Assembly (NCBI RefSeq): GCF_019097595.1
Contig: NC_080727.1
Span: 13,751,501 to 13,815,500 of the forward strand
DNA from: Hemibagrus wyckioides
Lineage: Eukaryota; Chordata; Actinopteri; Siluriformes; Bagridae
DNA: 64,000 nucleotides
Reading direction: 5' to 3'
The notes under the pieces were generated by a model, which was not told where the DNA came from, searched no databases, and saw only the letters and a program-made list of their open reading frames with translations. Made by a program: the position numbers and the translations under genes. Below are positions 57,942-64,000 of this stretch, one piece after another. Each line of letters opens with the position of its first letter. Position 1 is the stretch's first letter.

Positions 57942-58149
57942 CTTTTTAGCTCTGAATCCAACCCAAACATTAAACAACATGACAGCAGGGATTAATAAAA
58001 AAAAAAGATTTTTTTTAACATTATTAAATTGAGCATCATTTGAAAGTCAGAATGCATTCAATTCACTATAATTCTGTAATATTTACATATTTACAAATTA
58101 TTTACAATAATTGAATCTTTACAGAATTATATTATAAACTATAATCACT

Positions 58150-58177
58150 TAGAGAATAATAATAATTATATAATAAC

Positions 58178-58217
<40 letters not shown>

Positions 58218-58220
58218 TAA

Positions 58221-58261
<41 letters not shown>

Positions 58262-58380
58262 GCTTTTTCTTGAGTTGGCAGAAAAAATCACCAACTCAAG
58301 AAAAAGCAGTGTTGTTATTCTTCTTCTTCTTCTTCTTCCTCTTATTATTATTATTATTATTATTATTATTGCTGCTGCTA
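58150..58380. repeat. AAT microsatellite with embedded perfect palindrome
   Basis: AAT units (58150-58258) lead into a perfect inverted repeat: left arm 58256-58278, 12-base loop 58279-58290, right arm 58291-58313 (23 bases per arm, extendable to 28-29 with one G-T wobble). On the far side, TTC units (58319-58337) and ATT units (58341-58370) follow, so the outer AAT and ATT runs are also mutually inverted. The hydrophobic frames on both strands are artefacts of this. Confidence 0.95.
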
Positions 58381-59140
58381 TTGTTGCAGTTGTTGTTGTT
58401 ATTATTGTTAATATTGATGCTCTTGTACTTTTTCTTGTTTCAAAATCGCATTTAAATTTTAAGGTCCTTAAGATTAGAAAACTTTCATGATAAACACTTT
58501 TATAACATTTTATTATAATTCTATTATTGTTATAACTTTGTGCTTTTATAAGCACTGAATAATACATTTATAATGATTGAAAATATAAATTTTATAAATA
58601 CATATTCAGTAATCAAGATTCATTCAGATGGCATGGTGTTTTGTAAAGAAATTACACTTTTAGGCATTTTAACAGGTTTATGTATGACATTCTGTAAGAA
58701 ATTAATTTTTTTCTTTTTTTTTCCTGTGAAATAAATGGATATTTTACTCTGTATACAGTGCGCATATGATCCATGCCCTTTTAAAATGAAAAGAAAACTT
58801 GTTATATTAAAGTTAAAATGATTTGACAAATGATTCTGTAGTGGCAGGTCATTTTCTGCTTATAACACTGTTATTAACCATGCTTATACATGTGCTACAA
58901 CATAGTTATGTAGAGTAGCTTGGGGAAAATGCACATATATTGCACTGAAATATTTTTCCCAAAACACACATGTATTAGTGTGTAAATATTATTAATATTG
59001 TGATTTTGTTTGTATTATATAAAGAATAAAAATTCAGTGGTAATATTATTTTTTAATAACAAGCAGTGTAATTGGGTTGCTACCACCTCAAAGTGAATTG
59101 TTTCTTTATTACAGCACCTTCTCTTATAGCACAGTAATTT
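58381..59140. other. AT-rich intergenic sequence
   Basis: No gene or known repeat recognised. Confidence 0.45.
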
Positions 59141-59144
59141 GCTA

Positions 59145-59710
59145 CAGATTACAATTTTTCATTACTCTAGGAAGACTGTCATATTTATCCATTTATAGTT
59201 ACTTTTAATCCTGTTGAATGAATTCAATAAGTTCCTGTTATCACTCTAGAGCTGCTGTAAACAGTCATTCCCTCATTAGCCTCTCTTTATCTCTCTCTTG
59301 AAGTTAATAAGGCCAAAATAAATAAATAAATGAAAAATTCATCTTGTCATGTTACCAAGAAACCACAAAGCAGAAACTCCTTTTGTCAAAAAAAAAACCC
59401 CAGAAAACTTTTTACCATTTTAAAAAATGTTTCCTTGTTTCCTTCATATCAGTGATTAAAATGTTCTGTAAAAAAGCAACACATTTTTAATCTGTTTATT
59501 ATTACAGTACATATTATAGTACAGTATACACTCTCTGTGAATGTGCTGTAATTAAAGAAAATATAATGTATTTTTAAAACATTTATAGGAATATAAACCT
59601 GTGATTTTCATCCACAATGCTATCAGAGCTGCTTTTATAGAAATGTAATTAACATGTGATTCTGACCAATCAGAATCTAGAATTCAATAGTGTGACTATG
59701 AGCCTTCAAA
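59145..59710. repeat. Probable dispersed repeat
   Basis: Contains CTCTTTATCTCTCTCTTGAAGTTAATAAGG, GAAACCACAAAGCAGAAACTCC and, at the right, TGATTCTGACCAATCAGAATCTAGAATTC (59661-59689), whose GATTCTGACCAATCAGAATC is an almost perfect palindrome. The first word also occurs at 42108-42137, and a related TGATTGGTCAGAA lies at 53644-53656. Likely a non-autonomous element; ends not defined. Confidence 0.4.
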
Positions 59711-60479
59711 TAAAGTTCTATTTTTCTTTTAATTGAACAATACACATAGTGTTTATCTTTATTTTTATTCCACACAAACTATATAAAGTTAAATTATTAT
59801 AACACAGATATAGTCGCAATACATAGTAACTTTGTATTAAACCGCATGTGTCGCATCACTGCTTGAGAAATAGGAACAGATGTGGGACAGTACAAAGAGC
59901 TGAACACTGGACAGCAATGGACACATTTTCTAACCATGCACCATGGGACAGAAGGGGCGGAGCTCGTAAATGTTAACGGGCAGAGCTATTATATGGCTGC
60001 TGCTGCTGAGTTAGTCTTCTGTCTCAGACTCAAAATCTGTAAATGTTAATTGATGTTACATTAAAATATAAAATGACAAAATGCTAGCAATATATTGTTA
60101 GTTATGTAAGCAAGGTATCCTTAGCAAAATTCTCAGGCTCATCATACAAACACACACACACAAAAAAAACTGTGTTTGGTTCAAGGCAAGTATTTTTTTT
60201 TTCTTTTTGAGTCCCTTCACTCAGTTGTAATGCATTCATGTTATAATTTATCTACAAAACAACAGATTTACATGACATAAGAAATCAATTGTGGGTTCAT
60301 TCTGGAGCAAGACAATCCACCTTCCAAAAATAAGATAAATTTCCAAAGTAAAATTATTCTGAAGATGCGTTTTCTTGTTTATTTTGTGCTAAGGATGTGC
60401 ATAGGTTTTTACTACATTTGCAGTCAACTGTATATCAATGATTATATACTGATTATGTGGAGTGTATTTCAATCAATTC
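59711..60479. other. Unassigned intergenic sequence
   Basis: No gene or known repeat recognised. Confidence 0.45.
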
Positions 60480-61310
60480 CCCAAGTACAAAATAACAGCA
60501 GTTGTGCTGCGCATAGAAGCCTATTAACCTCCATTTAAATTCTCTTTACCCTCCCTATTCAAAAAGGCTCATACAATTGATTTAACTTTCCATGCATGCA
60601 TTGTGCGCTGCTCCTGCCTGGTTAAATAAATGGCTAACAGTTTAAGACTTAATTGATTTTTCTCTCCCCCCCCTCTGAACCCACCCTGCATACACACACA
60701 CTCACACACACACACACACACACACTCATTAAGGTAGTATTGTATGCAAATCCCATTTTCTAAAATTTAATAAATGAATTAAAACGCAAGGTGACTTATA
60801 TGAGTTTAAGTGTCTGTGCCGAATGAGGTTTAAGTATCATTAGTTGAATGTTTAAGCTAATGGCATTAGTTGCAATCCATCAGGGGGAAGTGAGGGGCGT
60901 TTCCAAAGAGGGTAAAGCTGCTTGAATGGGCAGAAGGGGACATGGACGGGGAGGGAGAGCAGCTGCCGTGCCATGGGTTGACTTAACCTCTGTCACTTTG
61001 ATGGCCTTTGTGTTCACTGCCAAGCCAGATGTCCCCGAGCCCCAATTCCACACCCCTCGGCCTGAGGTACGGCAAAGACACTCACACACAACCACCTACA
61101 CATGTTTGAAAACTAGAATATTGAAACACACCCCGAGAAAGAAAGAAAAAAGAAAGAGAGAGGGGCAGCATGAGCCAGGTCCATCGATATATAAAGCCCT
61201 TTAAATGAAGTCTGGCTCTCTAGAGCCCACAGACATTGTGTGTTATTTCTTTGGCTGAATTAAGAGTGTGTAATGAATAGGGCACATTAAAGCACTCTCT
61301 GCTCAGCCCC
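60480..61310. promoter_or_regulatory. Strong candidate conserved non-coding element block with octamer
   Basis: Unique sequence on both sides of an AC run (60692-60724). The left part has GCTGCGCATAGAAGCC, CAATTGATTTAACTTTCC and GACTTAATTGATTTTTC. The right part has a perfect octamer ATGCAAAT (60744-60751), TTTAATAAATGAATTAAAACGC, GCTAATGGCATTAGTTGC (an inverted GCTAATG-CATTAG pair) and CTTTGATGGCC (TCF/LEF-like). The last part, 61200-61300, has GGCTGAATTAAGAGTGTG. No coding signal with a recognised domain. Role inferred. Confidence 0.45.
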
Positions 61311-61872
61311 TCCTTCCCATAGTCCCTCCTCCTCCTCCTCCTCCTTCTCCTCCTCCTCCTCTTTCTCCTCCACATGGCCATCAGTGAGACTGAACCTTCA
61401 CTCTAATGAATGTTAACCAGTCATGAAATGATCAGATCAAAACAAGCAGCACTAACGTGACTTGTGTCAGAGAAAACTTTTTAATCAGGATGTACAACGT
61501 AAAGCCGGTTTTACTACGCTTCTGCTCTGTTAGGTAAAATTAACCTTCGCCTATGGATGTCATGTAAACACTTTTTTCCAACCAATATAGGGAATAAAGT
61601 TTCTGACCCTTTTTCCAGAAAAGTCCATTTTTTGCTGGCTGTTCAAAATGGGAAAACTACTTGTTATTAACTATCACTCATCCCAGACTTTTGGTATCAC
61701 TCTGTTGTTGTAATGTTGCATGGCACACCACTAGGGAAAAAAAGGTTAGCTAGCTAACTAACATTTATTCCCAGATGTGTGTGCCATTTCTGCAGAAAAT
61801 GATATTATATTTACAAATATGTATGTAAATTGAACGGAAAAGACACGTATATTTTATGTAAATCAAGTAATT

Positions 61873-61939
<67 letters not shown>

Positions 61940-62640
61940 ATCTATAAAACCTTGTGTGCTTGTCCCGTGCCCATTATAACAACAATTTACCTTGAAATCT
62001 AATCAGTAAAATACTTCAGCAGTCTAATCATTTTTATATTAAAGTATGGATCAATTTAACATCTCATGCTGGAAGCATTCCACACAGCACATGCTCAACA
62101 GGAAGTTTCATTATCCAGATTTTCTGAATATCATGGGATGGAGAAAAGTACATTTTTGTGCTTTTTTATTCTTTATAATGATATTGTGATACGGATATTG
62201 TGCATATTTAGTGTATATTTTAAGTGAATAGTTCAAGTCCTTAATGCTCTAATGCCCTGGATGCTGGTTAATCACAGTTTGTGTATTTGCTAATTCTTTG
62301 ATACAAAAATGTCAGCTGTTAGTTTAAAATAATTTAAGAGCAAAATGGAGGGATGGACACTTAAATAAATAAAAAATATAATCTATTGTTAGATGCTTGT
62401 GTTTTTAGATTTATTGTTGATAACAGGCCTAATAAGGTGTCCACTCAGTCTGATCTTCTGAACCCCAGATAACAGCAGCGTATCTCTACAGGTCTCTTGG
62501 GTGGTCTTCACAAACAAACACAGGGGGTGGCTCAGATAAAGACAAAGAGGAGGGAAGCATTCATTAAGTGAATTAGGCTTACAGTAAAACCATTCTCGCA
62601 GCTTTATACCACTTGCTTTTCCCCTTTCTTTGTTATGTGT
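61311..62640. repeat. Intergenic sequence with CTC and AT microsatellites
   Basis: A CTC/TCC trinucleotide run (61328-61371) and an AT dinucleotide run (61877-61936) lie in otherwise unassigned, AT-rich sequence. The minus frame 62643-62389 has no recognised domain. Confidence 0.6.
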
Positions 62641-64000
62641 CACTGATAGGGAGGAAATGTCATGATCTCTCTCTTTCTCTTTCCCTCTCTTTCTCTCTGG
62701 TTAAAATTAATTTGTATTGAAGAGGACAGAGCGACAATCATTAGTAACACTGAGATCTGTAATGGATTCCATAGTGAGGTTTAATGTCTCGCACTTACCA
62801 TTTAAAACTCAGGGAGTACCACTAGAAGAAAAAAACCCAAAATTCTCATTTCATAGGTGAAGAAAAGACTTTTTTTTCTAATTTTTCTTGAATTGTATTG
62901 CAATTTAGAATGATCACCGCAGAGTCAATGCAGCCAGAAGGAGAAGTTGTTTTTGGTGCAGTTCGTAAAACTGTACGATTCAATTCTTACTGATCAGTAA
63001 TCTAAAAATGAGTTTATTCATACTGAGAAAATTATTGTGCATTTTTTATGCATAAAATGTGCTTTACAGATTTAAGAAAACTGATTTAAGATGCAAAGAT
63101 AAAATAAAATAAAATAAAATAAAATAAAAACATGGAAAAAGAATAAAATGTAATCTAAAAAAGAAAATTTCAGTTTGTGATTAACAAATGTTCATATAAA
63201 GAAAAAAAGCGTTATAAATTAAAACAAAAACAGAAAAAAACAATACATTGTTAAACAAAGGAAAAACAAACAAAACAAAGCTATATTAAATAACCATTAA
63301 AAAAAATAAATTCAACTAAATTCAACACTGAGTAAACTTAAAACTACGGAAAAAAACATGTAGATGTTTCATGATATATATTATGTCATTATATCCACTG
63401 CCAGTGATTTATACTGAAACTAAGAATTTTTGCTGAATTTTGTGGGTGAATTTAACTATTCACAGCACAGTACTGTACTGTGAAAAAGACCAGTCAGTGA
63501 TCTGCACTGCATACAAGCTCCACCCACATGTCCCTATGTAGAAAGAATGGGAGACAAATTCAGCAAAAATCTTAGTCTTTGACATTCTGTGCTTAAGAGA
63601 CTATGGTGAAAAGGCCACTGCTTAAATTTAAACAAATTCCATTTTATTCTCTTAAAGGAGTCGTTCAAAAATGATTCAACTGTGAATAGCTCATCATTAC
63701 CTATCATAACATATCATACCTATCGTCATTAATTCTCAGTTAAGGATAAAAAGTTAATGATGTAAATAATTAAAGTCAACCTCACACATGTTCATGATGA
63801 AAAAACCGGTCCAGCGTTTTAGCTCGATATCAAACCCATAATGATTTTCAGGAATGGCTCAGTTCATGCCTGGAAAATATAATATTAACAATGATCTTTG
63901 GAGAATATATGCACGTTGTCTTAATTATATTGGTGCAGTCTGTTGTAGGAGTTGTTCACTGACGCAGTGGTATGGTGTGTGATAAATTATCCAGCTGCCA
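62641..64000. other. AT-rich intergenic sequence to window end
   Basis: A CT-rich piece at 62667-62698 and an AAAAT pentanucleotide run at 63099-63128 are the only simple repeats. The rest is A-rich with no gene, RNA or known repeat recognised. Confidence 0.5.

Noticed and set aside
58166..58567. 133-codon frame with Ile-rich apparent membrane segments
   Set aside because: Translation of AAT/ATT repeats around the palindrome.

Overview
The window reads as AT-rich vertebrate nuclear DNA, most likely from a teleost fish. I find no host protein-coding exon, no rRNA or tRNA gene, no CRISPR array and no bacterial-style operon. The open reading frames are short, and nearly all are chance frames, frames through microsatellites, or decayed transposons. 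The fish assignment rests on the repeats: several Tc1-like transposon families, a tRNA-derived SINE, a non-LTR retrotransposon reverse transcriptase, and dispersed repeats whose wording I know from otophysan fish (catfish, characins, zebrafish). A catfish is a reasonable guess but is not proven by the sequence.

Layout. 0-4 kb: a degraded LINE on the minus strand (about 0.88-2.33 kb), then a 5'-truncated Tc1-like copy on the plus strand (about 2.72-3.85 kb). 4-25 kb: mostly unique sequence with blocks that look like conserved non-coding elements (CNEs): non-repetitive, balanced in composition, and carrying homeodomain- and octamer-like words. They alternate with AT-rich filler, one pair of oppositely oriented SINE copies (8.5-9.0 kb) and a few dispersed repeats. 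25-32 kb: two Tc1 fragments side by side (25.4-26.0 kb), a distinctive unique block at 28.1-28.5 kb, and the best preserved transposon of the window, a Tc1-like element with both terminal inverted repeats (30.13-31.65 kb). Its transposase is dead: a frameshift, a stop codon, internal deletions and the first catalytic Asp changed to Asn. 32-50 kb: more candidate CNEs, further Tc1 fragments (41.3-42.1, 48.8-49.3, 50.0-50.3 kb), four or five copies of one dispersed repeat, and a compound GGTA/GATA/GGAA microsatellite at 47.2 kb. 50.4-52.3 kb: a cluster of long GAAA/GGAA purine tracts, all with purines on the plus strand. 54-60 kb: a MITE-like inverted-repeat element, AT-rich repeats, and a sharp palindrome at 58.26 kb. 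60.5-61.3 kb: another candidate CNE block. The rest is AT-rich with simple repeats.

The overall picture, many unique CNE-like blocks and no exons in 64 kb, fits a gene desert or a very large intron next to a developmental regulator gene. I could not identify that gene. The regulatory calls are inference from sequence texture and would need alignment to other fish and tetrapods. I found no convincing evidence of a new biological system. The most interesting direct observations are the 58.26 kb palindrome, the purine-tract cluster, the 13-bp hairpin at the end of a Tc1 fragment (50.24 kb), and the subfamily structure of the Tc1 fragments.
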